DNA of 64,000 nucleotides from Algoriphagus sp. AGSA1 (GTDB lineage: Bacteria > Bacteroidota > Bacteroidia > Cytophagales > Cyclobacteriaceae): assembly GCF_021390545.1 (NCBI RefSeq), contig NZ_JAJUWR010000004.1, positions 1 to 64,000 on the forward strand. Reading direction: 5' to 3'. Positions 35,039 through 44,068 of the stretch are shown in pieces. The position numbers and the translations under genes are program-made. Each line of letters begins with the position of its first letter. The stretch's first letter is position 1. Under the pieces are notes generated by a model. The model did not search any database, was not told the DNA's origin, and saw only the letters and a program-made list of their open reading frames with translations.

Positions 35039-35480
35039 GGTTTAAACTACAATAGCCGTTAAAAGTTAAGGACAGTAAATCAGGTTTTGGGCTTATTTAG
35101 GAAGAGTATAAGTATTGCTCAAGGTAAATTTGCTTTGATAAATATCCTTAACCAATAAAATAAACTATGACAAAGTGGGGTGATTTTAATCTTATGCCAA
35201 TAAGAAAACATATAAGGCACATGATTTCAAAATGTAATCATATAATATGCTAGGGAAAGAAATCCCTTCTCAGTGAGAAGGGATTTAATGAGTGAAATAA
35301 AACAACTTCTGAGCAAAATAACAATGAGTTTGATTGATGATACATTATATTATCAGATCTGTTTATTTTTTTTAGTTATCAATACCATCCCCATGGCAGG
35401 GATCATTCTAGGGCATCAAAATTGAAGGCATTGCTACAGGTAATCACCTTATTCATTGGCAGAAAAACAGCTTTATTAAT
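35039..35480. other. 442-bp intergenic region upstream of wza
   Basis: AT-rich. It must contain the wza promoter, but I see no exact match to the Bacteroidota -7 box TAnnTTTG on the minus strand. The only strong structure is the hairpin at 35260-35286. Confidence 0.5.
35260..35286. terminator. Strong perfect hairpin upstream of wza
   Basis: AAATCCCTTCTC and GAGAAGGGATTT are perfect complements around a 3-nt loop. On the minus strand it follows TTTC then TTTCCC, without a full U-run. It lies ~195 bp past the stop of the gene at 35481 and ~220 bp before wza, so it could separate the two transcripts. Confidence 0.6.
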
Positions 35481-36038
35481 TTAGTACAGCACATCAGATA
35501 ATGCCTTCCAGCTTTTGACCAACCATATCTGAAGCGAATCCCCATTATCCAGCAGGCAGGTTTCTCCCAAGTGATTTTGTACTAGAATCCGGTCATTTGA
35601 ACGGGGTAAGCGTAATTCTGAAATATTGGCCAACTGCTCCACACAATTGATATAGGACAAGGAATCTTCATGGCATTTAAAATATTCGAAAAGCAGGTTT
35701 CCATCTTTGTAATAGTCCACTCTTAAAAAGGAAGTGAATAAAGTCTGTCCCGTGAAAAGATGGGTCTCATGCTTAACCCTACCTTGATAAAACCATGCAA
35801 CGCACTGGACTTTTCCTACCGATGAAAAGAAATACTTTCTGAATCTGGGAATCACCGTAATCGGAAAAGGCTGCATCAATCGTTCTTTAACCTTAAGACT
35901 ATAAAACGAGGTGATAAAATTTTCAATTACTGTAAAAGGGTCAAAATCAGTCTCCTCCCCAGCATGTATAAATTCAACATCAATGCCATCAAGTTGTTTA
36001 ACTGAACTAAATGGACGAATGCATAAGAAATCTTTCAT
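35481..36038 (-). CDS. Unknown protein, probable divergent member C of a three-copy family
   Basis: A 185-residue soluble protein with no recognised domain. It aligns over its length with the proteins at 30810 and 39598: FDPFTVIENF parallels FDPIRMLREL, VDYYKDGNLLFEYFKCHEDS parallels YEFYVDGKIMAVFQRAYDYG, and SLQIWLVKSWKAL parallels HTQLWLVYDAEAL. The LGK-x3-K segment of the other two is missing. It lies 107 bp after a single-domain receiver gene in the same direction. Function unknown. Confidence 0.6.
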   Translation of the reverse strand: MKDFLCIRPFSSVKQLDGIDVEFIHAGEETDFDPFTVIENFITSFYSLKVKERLMQPFPITVIPRFRKYFFSSVGKVQCVAWFYQGRVKHETHLFTGQTLFTSFLRVDYYKDGNLLFEYFKCHEDSLSYINCVEQLANISELRLPRSNDRILVQNHLGETCLLDNGDSLQIWLVKSWKALSDVLY

Positions 36039-36145
36039 GGTTAAATATGAACAATATTATCAAAACGATGGAGTAAATGCATTTTAATGTAAATAAATTG
36101 TCAATATTTTTTGTTCTGCACATAGCCACGATCTATAATTACATA

Positions 36146-36559
36146 TCAGATAAGCACCAGCTTCCTAAATACAGCCATAAGCTGCTCAGTTGTTACAGGT
36201 TTGTTCATAAATTCACTTATTGAACCTATCCTCATTGCTTTAAGACTATCGTTGGGATCATGGGAGCTTGTTCTCACAATTATTTTATATTTAGAGGTTA
36301 TTGTTGGGTTTAGTTTTTCAAATTCCCTCAAAAACTCCCAACCATCCATCACAGGCATATCGATATCCAATAATATTATACTTTTTGAATGAATGGAATC
36401 ATCCTGTGGTTTTGATTTGAGAAATTCAATTCCTTCCATTCCGTTTTTAAACCAACGGATAGGCTTATGGAACTTCATCCTCCTTAATAAATTAGACTCA
36501 AGAAGCATGATCGCCTGATCGTCATCAATGATTAAAACTTCAGAAAAATTAAACCCCAT
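36146..36559 (-). CDS. Single-domain response regulator
   Basis: A 137-residue stand-alone receiver. It has the acidic pocket VLIIDDDQAI, the phosphoacceptor Asp in IILLDIDMPVMDGWEF, the switch Thr/Ser in IIVRTSSHDPN and the Lys in FMNKPVT, so all key residues are kept. It has no output domain and must act by protein contact, like CheY or Spo0F. No histidine kinase is encoded in the window. It lies 110 bp downstream of the OmpA-SPOR gene and 107 bp upstream of the gene at 35481, same strand. Confidence 0.9.
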   Translation of the reverse strand: MGFNFSEVLIIDDDQAIMLLESNLLRRMKFHKPIRWFKNGMEGIEFLKSKPQDDSIHSKSIILLDIDMPVMDGWEFLREFEKLNPTITSKYKIIVRTSSHDPNDSLKAMRIGSISEFMNKPVTTEQLMAVFRKLVLI

Positions 36560-36669
36560 AGCAAGATAAAAATCAAAACGTACGATCTATAATATATATC
36601 AACTCAGTAAAACCAAAAGAGCATGTAAAGCAGTTCTTGATAAAGAGAACAACAGTATAACACCACAAT

Positions 36670-37929
36670 TCAACCATAATAAATCCACAGCTTGAAAGGA
36701 GTGCTTTTTTTCCTTAGTTCCTCCATTGCATCGCCTAATTCAGCATGCCTATTTATAGCGACTAGGAAATCACCTCTATTGGCATCAGGAGGTAGGATAT
36801 ATACATTCAAAGTATAGTGTCCACGAAGGTAGTTTGCAAGCTCATAGGCAGACTCCAGATCATTAAAACTTCCTGCTACCAGGTAATATTGGGGATTATG
36901 CACTAAATACTGAGCAGTATCAGGAAAGAGTTCTCTTCCATAACCATTTTCCTGAGAAACACTATTCCTAGAAGAATCGGAAGATAGCGTACCCAGGACC
37001 GTAACTTTCGAGGCATGATCAACCAAGCCATACCGCTTGACATCGAATCTAGGATATTCGTAGGGACGATAGTTAAAATCACCTTTAAAGAATACTGCCT
37101 CAACCCTGGTATTGATGGTGTACCCGTCCAATTCACAAGTAGCAGGGCAATCCACCAAAGGATAAGATTTGCCATAAGAAACTGAATTGATGCGTTCTGG
37201 TTTTATCCCGTTTTCTATAAGATGAGCTACTACTGCTTTAGCATGTCTTTCCGAAACTCTCTGATTAAAGTAGTGGGAATGCCTGGAATCAGCATGATGT
37301 TTCAAATCCAAATTAACATCCGGGTTTTCCAGGAGAAATTGGGTCAACACCCCCAGATAAACGTAATCAGATTCCGGGAGCCTCCTGCCTTTATCCAGTA
37401 CCTTAAAGTGATTGAGTATGACTGTTGAATTAAGGGCAAATGGCTGCAAATGGGTTTCCGCACTGTCTTGTTGATCGCGGGATATAAGACAATCTGCAAT
37501 ATCCTCACATCCCAAACAAAAATGAGGGTTGGCAATAACGGCCCCACTCTTGTCATAAAGATCAGACTCGCCTATTGCTCCATTGTGGAAGAGCTCGACA
37601 GCTTCATATGGATTGTTCAATTTAAGTCGTTCCTGAATAATTTTCGGTTTCTTTGCGGTGAACTGATAGTGATCCGTAATAAGTAAAAGGCTTGTGTCAT
37701 CTCTCGATGCATTAAAATCGATATTCCCATTAGAGGAATCCCCAACCGATGGAATTCTCATCTGGATTGATGGTACTTTATATGAAACAAATAAATTAGT
37801 TGAACACTTTGTGCCGGATCCAAACGCATAATCCTGATTTAGTAAAAACCCTTCATCGCTTCCGACAAAAATGGATTGAAAAGAGAATATTATCTCTATG
37901 AAGGACAGTATAGCTGAAAACTTATGCAT
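36670..37929 (-). CDS. OmpA-domain protein with C-terminal SPOR domain
   Basis: A 419-residue envelope protein with an N-terminal hydrophobic signal-like stretch. Residues ~30-165 are not recognised. An OmpA-type peptidoglycan-binding domain follows (LDLKHHADSRHSHYFNQRVS, then IKPERINSVSYGKSYP), then a SPOR-like domain (YYLVAGSFNDLESAYELANY) near the C-terminus. It closely parallels the C-terminal half of the protein at 41719 (VEAVFFKGDFNYRPYEYP versus TEILFFQGGYKAKPYEYP), but lacks that protein's TPR and PD40 parts. It is probably a shortened paralogue that tethers something to the cell wall. Confidence 0.82.
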   Translation of the reverse strand: MHKFSAILSFIEIIFSFQSIFVGSDEGFLLNQDYAFGSGTKCSTNLFVSYKVPSIQMRIPSVGDSSNGNIDFNASRDDTSLLLITDHYQFTAKKPKIIQERLKLNNPYEAVELFHNGAIGESDLYDKSGAVIANPHFCLGCEDIADCLISRDQQDSAETHLQPFALNSTVILNHFKVLDKGRRLPESDYVYLGVLTQFLLENPDVNLDLKHHADSRHSHYFNQRVSERHAKAVVAHLIENGIKPERINSVSYGKSYPLVDCPATCELDGYTINTRVEAVFFKGDFNYRPYEYPRFDVKRYGLVDHASKVTVLGTLSSDSSRNSVSQENGYGRELFPDTAQYLVHNPQYYLVAGSFNDLESAYELANYLRGHYTLNVYILPPDANRGDFLVAINRHAELGDAMEELRKKSTPFKLWIYYG

Positions 37930-38708
37930 AGGATAAACAATTCAATAAAACCCAACTAATCTGATCCAACGATACCCTATACACAATGGTAAAAACAAAC
38001 AAAAACATTGATTATTTCTAACTTAAATTCCAGTTAAAATTTATGTTCATCCCAATCTTATTCCAAAATCAATTGGCGAATTGATTTACCTATCCTTGAT
38101 GGTGTGATGTTCTCTCCTTTCTTGTAAAGGAACAAAATTCCACTTGAAACAAGATTAGTCATTTGGTAGTTAACCTTCTTATTCTAAATATTTGTATCAT
38201 TTTGTAAATTAAAAGCCCACAAGATAATTTCCCGATCAAAATCCATTATATCAGTAGCTCAGGGCAAGCATTTTCCCGAAAGGAAATTGAATTTTATCCC
38301 ACGAAAGATCGCTGACAAATCAGTTAATTTAGAATGTATGAGCAGAAAAAACCCCTAAAACCCACTTTATGCCCGTAACTCAACATCTAAGGCGTAGAAA
38401 ATCAGGGCAAAAAAAATAAAATTTAAATTTAGCACTCTAATTGGAGCAACAAAAAGCAATTTAACCATAAATCCAAGCGTTTAAGCTAACAAAATACAGA
38501 CCATACACAATTAAATATAAATCAAGTGTAATTATTTGATAATTAAATGTTAATTTTACTTATTATATCTTATAATTGACGTAAAAAAAACAATGTGTTT
38601 TTTACTGTTTTCATGATTTACACAATTAACATAAACCCTTTTTAAATTTTTCCTTTACCTTCGAAATCCTATCCGAAAAACAACCAACGCAAGAAGAAAA
38701 AGGCATAT
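37930..38708. other. 779-bp divergent intergenic region
   Basis: Very AT-rich, between the minus-strand OmpA-SPOR gene and the plus-strand LytTR regulator. No reading frame, repeat or RNA gene is recognisable. It presumably carries both promoters and possibly LytTR sites. Confidence 0.6.
38656..38663 (+). promoter_or_regulatory. Possible Bacteroidota -7 box upstream of the LytTR regulator
   Basis: TACCTTCG matches the Bacteroidota sigma -7 consensus TAnnTTTG at seven of eight positions, 46 bp before the ATG at 38709. No clear -33 TTTG is seen at the usual distance, so this is tentative. Confidence 0.25.
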
Positions 38709-39425
38709 TTGATGAAAAAAATTCTAATAATAGAAAACGAGGCGGAATTAGCCGAAAACATTGAGGATATCCTAACTCATCTAGGGTATGAAACTTCCAA
38801 GGTTCTCACAAACGCTGATGAGGTCCATGAATATTTGAGAAGCAATATTCCTGATTTGATTCTAATGGATATATTACTTGACGGGAAAGTGGACGGCATA
38901 GAACTAACCATGCAGATCAGGAAGTCAATTCATGTGCCCATCATATTCATCACCGCTTATTCGGATTTGGATTTTCTTGAACGGGTAGCGAACGTACCAA
39001 ATGAGGGATACATCCTAAAGCCATTTTCCAAAGAGAGGCTTCAATCGAGTTTATATCTAGCCTTTAGGTCATTTGAAAACAAATCCCTCCCCCTCAAAAA
39101 AAGCACCTTACAGGTCAGGGACAGAGGCCACATTGTATCCTTGTCAGAAGATGATATTTTGTTTTTGAAGGCAGATGGGCTGTACACCAGGATTTTCACA
39201 AAAGAAAGGCAGTACACTATGCGTGATATACTAAAGGACGTTGTTGGCCGGCTTCCGGACAACAGATTTATTCGGGTCCACAAATCATACATCGTAAATC
39301 TTTCTTACGTTTACTCCATAAATTCCAAAGAGTTGATCATAGAAAATCAAGCCATCCCTATCAGAAGGGGATATTTTAAGGAACTGCATACCAAAGTTAT
39401 TGAATATAAGCAGCAGAAGCCGTGA
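38709..39425 (+). CDS. LytTR-family response regulator
   Basis: A 238-residue two-domain transcription regulator. The receiver (1-120) has LIIENEAELAENIEDIL, where Glu-Asn replaces the usual acidic pair at the first strand, the phosphoacceptor in LILMDILLDGKVDGIE, the switch Thr in FITAYSD and the Lys in YILKPFS. A LytTR DNA-binding domain covers ~140-235 (EDDILFLKADGLYTRIFTKE, then NRFIRVHKSYIVNLSYVYSI). It is alone on its strand, flanked by minus-strand genes, so it likely responds to a kinase encoded elsewhere. Confidence 0.92.
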   Translation: MMKKILIIENEAELAENIEDILTHLGYETSKVLTNADEVHEYLRSNIPDLILMDILLDGKVDGIELTMQIRKSIHVPIIFITAYSDLDFLERVANVPNEGYILKPFSKERLQSSLYLAFRSFENKSLPLKKSTLQVRDRGHIVSLSEDDILFLKADGLYTRIFTKERQYTMRDILKDVVGRLPDNRFIRVHKSYIVNLSYVYSINSKELIIENQAIPIRRGYFKELHTKVIEYKQQKP

Positions 39426-39477
39426 GGTAAAGGAATGCGAGCCAAATGCCGTACCTCCATATGGGAAGCGGTTAACA

Positions 39478-39542
39478 AGGACATGCTGAACAACGACAGT
39501 AATAGATAAAAAGCTATCATTTTTAATGATTTGCTGTTTTTT
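39478..39542 (+). terminator. Terminator-bearing dispersed repeat, copy after LytTR regulator
   Basis: ACATGCTGAACAACGACAGT, AATAGATAAA and then the hairpin AGCTATCATT-TTT-AATGATTTGCT followed by GTTTTTTTA. Related copies lie at 40668-40722 and 41583-41658. Confidence 0.75.
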
Positions 39543-39597
39543 TACCGAGAAGGATTTTTTGGGCAGGGCGTATGCCAAAAAACGTCCAGACTGCAGC

Positions 39598-40200
39598 TTA
39601 GAGTGCCTCTTTAGCATTTGATTGATGTCCTTCCCATCCTTGAATGAGTTCCATAAACCCATTTAGATCTGGCATCAACCAAACCTGAGTATGACCAAAT
39701 ACATCGATCAACATTTGAGCGCCTGAGTCCTTATCCCGGATCAGATAGCTTTTATCTGTTTGAATGGTAGCCTCACTCAATTTCGGAACTAAGGCCAACA
39801 CAGTGGAGGCAAAACTTCTACCGTAATCATATTTTCGGTATAATATCGCAACAACTTTTTCATCGCAATAGAATTCATAGTAGCTTATGCTGTATTGCTC
39901 CAATTTTGTCACGTATCTAAAGGCTTTGATCTGATTTTTCCCGAGTTTCATCGTAGCCTTGACCTTTGCAGGAGGAAGGCTAGACGCTGACATTAGTCTG
40001 GACAAAACTTCCGTTAACTGTAAAACATCAGAAACTTCTGAAAATCGCTCAGTTGTGACCTTCACCTTAAGGCCGCGGAGCATAGTCAAGGGACTAAAAC
40101 CCACCAGTTGACCAACATAATCAAATGTGACAGTCTGTCCGTCAACAACCTTATTCACACGCCTATAGCCTGTAAAAACCCTTCTCAAATAATCAATCAT
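39598..40200 (-). CDS. Unknown protein, member B of a three-copy family
   Basis: A 200-residue soluble protein without a recognised domain, clearly homologous to the gene at 30810 through TMKLGKNQIKAFRYVT, YYEFYCDEKVVAILYRKYDY and MLIDVFGHTQVWLM, and more distantly to 35481. The first ~60 residues are weakly conserved. It is convergent with the LytTR regulator gene. The fold could be mixed alpha/beta. That all three members sit within 10 kb among EPS and regulator genes is the only functional hint. Confidence 0.7.
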   Translation of the reverse strand: MIDYLRRVFTGYRRVNKVVDGQTVTFDYVGQLVGFSPLTMLRGLKVKVTTERFSEVSDVLQLTEVLSRLMSASSLPPAKVKATMKLGKNQIKAFRYVTKLEQYSISYYEFYCDEKVVAILYRKYDYGRSFASTVLALVPKLSEATIQTDKSYLIRDKDSGAQMLIDVFGHTQVWLMPDLNGFMELIQGWEGHQSNAKEAL

Positions 40201-40667
40201 AAATCAAACTTAGGTCCACTATCCTTTTTGCTCTTTCTTGGTAAGCTGACCGTATCATTTCGGCACTCTCCCTCTTACACCTCTAGGTTGCATCTTAAAT
40301 CCAGCCTGATGAAACCTTGTGTCACAAAAAATCACACTCGCTACACTTATAAACCATGCGACCTGCCTTACGCAGGAAAGGATTTCATAACCTGCCCTGA
40401 CTATTCGGCGTGACCCTTTAAGAGGCAAATCACCAACAGATGAAACGCACGGTGAAGAAGCACAAACTCTTTTTTTTGCCTTCTTAGTTGCACCGGATCA
40501 ACAGGTTCAAAAGAACTATGTTTTTGATGAAGGACAGCCCATTTATCGATGAAATTGTATTTTTTGAAGCTGTTTGTATATAAACGGAATACAAAATTGA
40601 AATCAAAAGCGCAAAGACTGATTAAGAAATATGACTGTCAGCAATGATGTCAGTAGCCCTACTTTCG

Positions 40668-40722
40668 GGTCTGCAGAAAAACGCCAGCAATAGATCAAAT
40701 ACTATCATTTTGAATGATCAAC
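40668..40722 (+). repeat. Terminator-type dispersed repeat, orphan copy
   Basis: GCAGAAAAACGCCAGCAATA, GATCAAATACTATCATTTTG and AATGATCA correspond to the copies at 39478 and 41583; the ATCATT/AATGAT hairpin is kept but the U-run is not. It overlaps the 3' end of the micro-ORF element on the opposite strand. Confidence 0.6.
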
Positions 40723-40812
40723 CCCTTTCTCATCTGTTTGTAATTGTTTTTCAATGGTCAGATGGAATCTCGCATAGTAGATAATCATCCCTTTGTGTGT
40801 CGCCTGCGACAT
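40705..40812 (-). CDS. Micro-ORF in ~87-bp dispersed element, copy 1 (35 codons)
   Basis: The frame encodes MSQATHKGMIIYYARFHLTI, then EKQLQTDEKGVDHSK. It shares the pattern GM-I-x-YARFH-x-T-I-EKQL and the upstream TGAAATCGAGC with the copies at 58902 and 63307. This copy is not between two genes; its nearest neighbours are more than 350 bp away. Whether it is translated is unknown. The element can also fold: the ATGAAATCGAGC arm is largely complementary to GCGAGATTCCAT. Confidence 0.35.
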   Translation of the reverse strand: MSQATHKGMIIYYARFHLTIEKQLQTDEKGVDHSK

Positions 40813-41178
40813 GCTCGATTTCATGACACAATAACAGCATAGGGACTAACTTTGGCCAAATTAAAAATGGCGTATCATCAGGATAAAGATTTTTCACTTA
40901 TTTGAGATAGTCAGTTGGCATAGCTATAAATATTGTGTAATTTGGTAGCACAAACAGAAAACATCGCACCGACCCAATTAACCTGATGTTCCTTTTTTCT
41001 TTTAGACAATAGAGCTTTTACCCAATTTTCGGTCAGTCGGGAAATTTCCAATGATTTAGTGTAAAAGTGGACCTGTTGAAACTTTACATCTATTAATCAG
41101 GCGAATCGACCAAAGTTCAACTGAAAAGATTGATAAGGAGTGATATTGCGGGTATTTAATCTTAAACCTATAGTAGTT

Positions 41179-41547
41179 ATGAAGAAAAAAATACTTATTG
41201 TGGAAGACCATATGATCCATCGTTTCATGCTGAAACGGTTTCTAGAAGTCAGTAATTTTGATGTAGAGGTCGCAAGTAACGGTATAGATGCCATGGAGCA
41301 GTTGAACTTGGAGAACATACCTGATGTAATTGTGACTGATTTGAACATGCCCTATATGGACGGGTATCAGTTTCTGAAAATACTTCGGGAAAACAAGGTG
41401 ACCTCCCAAGTTCCGGTTATAGCTATCTCCGCGCTTGATTTCCTGTCAAACGATGAACTGAACGGATACTTTTTTGATCATTGTATCACAAAACCATTTA
41501 AGTTAGAGCATCTACGGAATGAGATAATGCAGGTGATTGAGGATTGA
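41179..41547 (+). CDS. Single-domain response regulator
   Basis: A 122-residue stand-alone receiver starting MKKKILIVEDHMIHRFMLKR. The phosphoacceptor is in VIVTDLNMPYMDGYQF, the switch Ser in IAISALD and the Lys in CITKPFK. The ATG at 41179 is preferred to a GTG at 41140, which would add an unconserved leader. No kinase or output gene is adjacent. A terminator-bearing repeat follows at 41583. Confidence 0.9.
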   Translation: MKKKILIVEDHMIHRFMLKRFLEVSNFDVEVASNGIDAMEQLNLENIPDVIVTDLNMPYMDGYQFLKILRENKVTSQVPVIAISALDFLSNDELNGYFFDHCITKPFKLEHLRNEIMQVIED

Positions 41548-41582
41548 CCACCCAACCAAGACTGAGGAAAAGGGATGAATTA

Positions 41583-41658
41583 GGGCATGCTGAAAAACGC
41601 AATAATAGATTAAAAGCTATCATTTTGACTGATTAGCTCATTTTTCATGCGTTCGGTT
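41583..41658 (+). terminator. Terminator-bearing dispersed repeat, copy after receiver gene
   Basis: GGCATGCTGAAAAACGCAAT, AATAGATTAA, then the hairpin AGCTATCA-TTTTGAC-TGATTAGCT (41615-41638) followed by CATTTTT. A second, outer inverted repeat pairs TGCTGAAAAA with TTTTTCAGCA. It is the third copy of the repeat at 39478. Confidence 0.7.
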
Positions 41659-41718
41659 TTTCAGCAAGTGCAAGCTTTTTGACGAAAAGAGATCTTTATC
41701 CATGCACCAAAATTACAA

Positions 41719-44058
41719 TTAAGGCAAGTCACTGGTGGCCATAATCCAGAGGTCTTTTTGCTTTAGTTTTTGCTGAAAATATTCCAATCTAGAAGCTGCC
41801 GTTTCATAATCCTCAAATCGCCCTAAAGAAACTCTATATCTCTTTGATTTATTATCGATTGGCAGGACCATCGCATCTTCAGTTAGTTTGGATTTAAGAT
41901 TAGCAACATGTTTTTCTGCTGCCTGGAGTGTGACAAAACTTCCTGCTATCAGGTAATAGTTCCTTGCCCGATGACTAATCTGGGATGAATCTTCCACACT
42001 GTTATCATCAGGCTTCTGGATGATGCTAGTATTTGACTCTTCATGTGTCTGACCTGGAAACAGCTCGGAAATAATTTCAGGTGCTTTAGTATTAACGTCC
42101 AATTTATTTCCGTTTTTCAAATCGAGCAAGGGATATTCATAAGGCTTAGCCTTATAACCACCCTGAAAAAACAGAATTTCCGTTCTCCTGTTTAACTGAT
42201 GATCATCTTCACTGCAATTATCCCCACAATTATTGACCGGAAAAATCTCCCCATAAGACTCGGTAAAAATCCGATCTCTGTCTATACCCAGACTGATCAG
42301 GAAATCGACTACAGATTTAGATCTTTTCTCGGAAAGTTTTTGATTATAGGATAGGGATCCCCTGGAATCCGCATGTGACCTAAGCAGTACATTCAGAGAT
42401 TGATTTTCAATTAGTATTGCAGAAAGTTTGGTGACTGACCCACTTTCCTGAGGTCTAATAGTATATTTGTCAAAATCATAGTAAATATCCCTAAGAACCA
42501 TGGGCGTATTCAGTCGTAAGCGCTGCAGTTCAATAAAAACAGTATCCACATTTAGGATATTCAGATCTCTGACCTCGTAGTTAAGGTAATCCTGACCAAA
42601 AACATTTAGGTTTATTAGCGTATCAGCCCGGGTTACAAAAAAACCAGTGGTACCATTATCCTCTGTAAGAAAATTCTGGTACGTATTAAGACTATGTTTT
42701 TGAAGTTCTATGCCGATATTTGGAAGAGGAATATGAGTCTCGGCATCGTCAACCTGTATTATAATCCGTCTGACTTGTTCGTCCGGAAGCTTGTTTATAT
42801 AATAGATGTCATCCATCCCCATACCTCCTTCGCGATCTGAGGAGAGCACCTGCAACCCATCCAACTCCTCATCAATAAAGAAGAAAAAGTCATCTTTATT
42901 TGAATTATAGGGAACTCCCATATTATGAGGCTTGCCATCTATGGTGGTGGACAGGGGAAGGTAATAAATATCCAGACCGCCAAGGCCTCCCAATCCATCG
43001 GAGGCAAAGTAAAGGGTATCCCTATGTACAAAGGGGCTTCGTTCTGTACCAAATGTATTAACGGCGTCACCCAGGGTCAAGGGCTCAGTCCAACTGCCAT
43101 CTTCAAGTAATTCCATCAGGTAAAGGTCCAACTGTCCATTGCCACCAGTATAGTCAGCGGCGAAATATAGTTTTTGATTTTCCGAATCCCAGAATGGGTC
43201 AGTAAGAAAATTAGCCGGGGTATCGGTAATTAATTTAGCTATACCTGTGTCCTGATTTTCCCAGGTGATCTGAGGAATAATATCTTCTGATTTTCTATGC
43301 TTTGCAGGGCCTTTCCTAGGAGTGTTGGTAATAAACAAGTGGATACTGTCCCTGCTCAGTGGTCCAGCGTGAAGGGGGAAATTGAAATCGGAAGCTGGAT
43401 GAATATCCTGAAGATCTCTCTTCAAAGAATCATATCTGCCTTCATAAATCCGTAGGAAACCATTTCCAGTCCAACCATATCTCCCTGACTTGTAATTCTT
43501 GGATTTAGAACCATTTTGGGGCTCAGAGAACCTATCAGTGACAAAATATTTCTGAGTCCCCAGCGAGGTATATGCAAATTCAGAATAGGTAGTATTGACC
43601 TCTTTGAATGGTATGATTTCGGAAGTGGTAGCGGAATTAAGGATGGATTTCGCTTCCCATGCGGATTTGTATAGCATCTGCCATCTGGGCGAAGATGTCT
43701 GATTCTGATCCAAGGTTGCCAGGGAGGCCAATGCCTGTTTAGCCTCTTCAAATTTGGAATTCCCTATAAATATCTCTGCCAGGTCATAGTAATTTCCAAC
43801 CTCCATATCGCCACCCTCCCTATACCATATATACCAAAATTCCGCATCTTTGAATTCTCTCTTTTTCAGATGAGAGGTTGCAAGTCTAAGTGCCAAATAA
43901 TGGCTAGGGCGTTTTTCAAAAACTTTTTTATAATTCTCTATTGCGGGATCATATTCAAACAATCCGAATTGCTTGTCAGCCTCTCTTTGAATGGATTTGT
44001 AGGAAACACAACCACAGAGGGATAAAAGACAGAAGACATATGCTATTAAACTTTTCAT
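41719..44058 (-). CDS. PorE-like lipoprotein: TPR, PD40, OmpA and SPOR domains
   Basis: A 779-residue outer membrane-associated lipoprotein (signal FCLLSLCGC, Cys near 17). It has N-terminal TPR-like helices (FGLFEYDPAIENYKKVF onward), a PD40/WD40-like propeller with FWDSENQKLYFAADYTGGNG and ASDGLGGLGGLDIYYL, a carboxypeptidase-regulatory-like domain, an OmpA domain (LLRSHADSRGSLSYNQKLSE) and a C-terminal SPOR domain (YYLIAGSFVTLQAAEKHVAN). This order, apart from SPOR, is that of PorE and related T9SS proteins, which anchor to peptidoglycan. It is the last gene of the cargo-PorP-OmpA trio. Confidence 0.88.
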   Translation of the reverse strand: MKSLIAYVFCLLSLCGCVSYKSIQREADKQFGLFEYDPAIENYKKVFEKRPSHYLALRLATSHLKKREFKDAEFWYIWYREGGDMEVGNYYDLAEIFIGNSKFEEAKQALASLATLDQNQTSSPRWQMLYKSAWEAKSILNSATTSEIIPFKEVNTTYSEFAYTSLGTQKYFVTDRFSEPQNGSKSKNYKSGRYGWTGNGFLRIYEGRYDSLKRDLQDIHPASDFNFPLHAGPLSRDSIHLFITNTPRKGPAKHRKSEDIIPQITWENQDTGIAKLITDTPANFLTDPFWDSENQKLYFAADYTGGNGQLDLYLMELLEDGSWTEPLTLGDAVNTFGTERSPFVHRDTLYFASDGLGGLGGLDIYYLPLSTTIDGKPHNMGVPYNSNKDDFFFFIDEELDGLQVLSSDREGGMGMDDIYYINKLPDEQVRRIIIQVDDAETHIPLPNIGIELQKHSLNTYQNFLTEDNGTTGFFVTRADTLINLNVFGQDYLNYEVRDLNILNVDTVFIELQRLRLNTPMVLRDIYYDFDKYTIRPQESGSVTKLSAILIENQSLNVLLRSHADSRGSLSYNQKLSEKRSKSVVDFLISLGIDRDRIFTESYGEIFPVNNCGDNCSEDDHQLNRRTEILFFQGGYKAKPYEYPLLDLKNGNKLDVNTKAPEIISELFPGQTHEESNTSIIQKPDDNSVEDSSQISHRARNYYLIAGSFVTLQAAEKHVANLKSKLTEDAMVLPIDNKSKRYRVSLGRFEDYETAASRLEYFQQKLKQKDLWIMATSDLP

Positions 44059-44068
44059 TATAGACTAT

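Larger units (their letters stand above)
40201..41178. other. 978-bp intergenic region rich in dispersed repeats
   Basis: 40201-40660 shows nothing recognisable. 40640-40722 has a CAATGATGTCAGTAGCCCTA stretch, also seen after sugar transferase copy 1 at 3348, and a copy of the terminator-type repeat. 40705-40812 is the micro-ORF element. 40830-41178 is AT-rich and must hold the promoter of the receiver gene at 41179. Confidence 0.6.

Noticed and set aside
35260-35286. Operator or riboswitch for wza
   Set aside because: The perfect hairpin is simple and stands alone 220 bp before wza; without conserved aptamer elements a terminator or insulator hairpin is the modest reading.
36670-37929. Frameshifted full-length PorE-like gene
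   Set aside because: The N-terminal part has a signal-like start and an intact frame with no TPR or PD40 fragments nearby, so it is better described as a short OmpA-SPOR protein.
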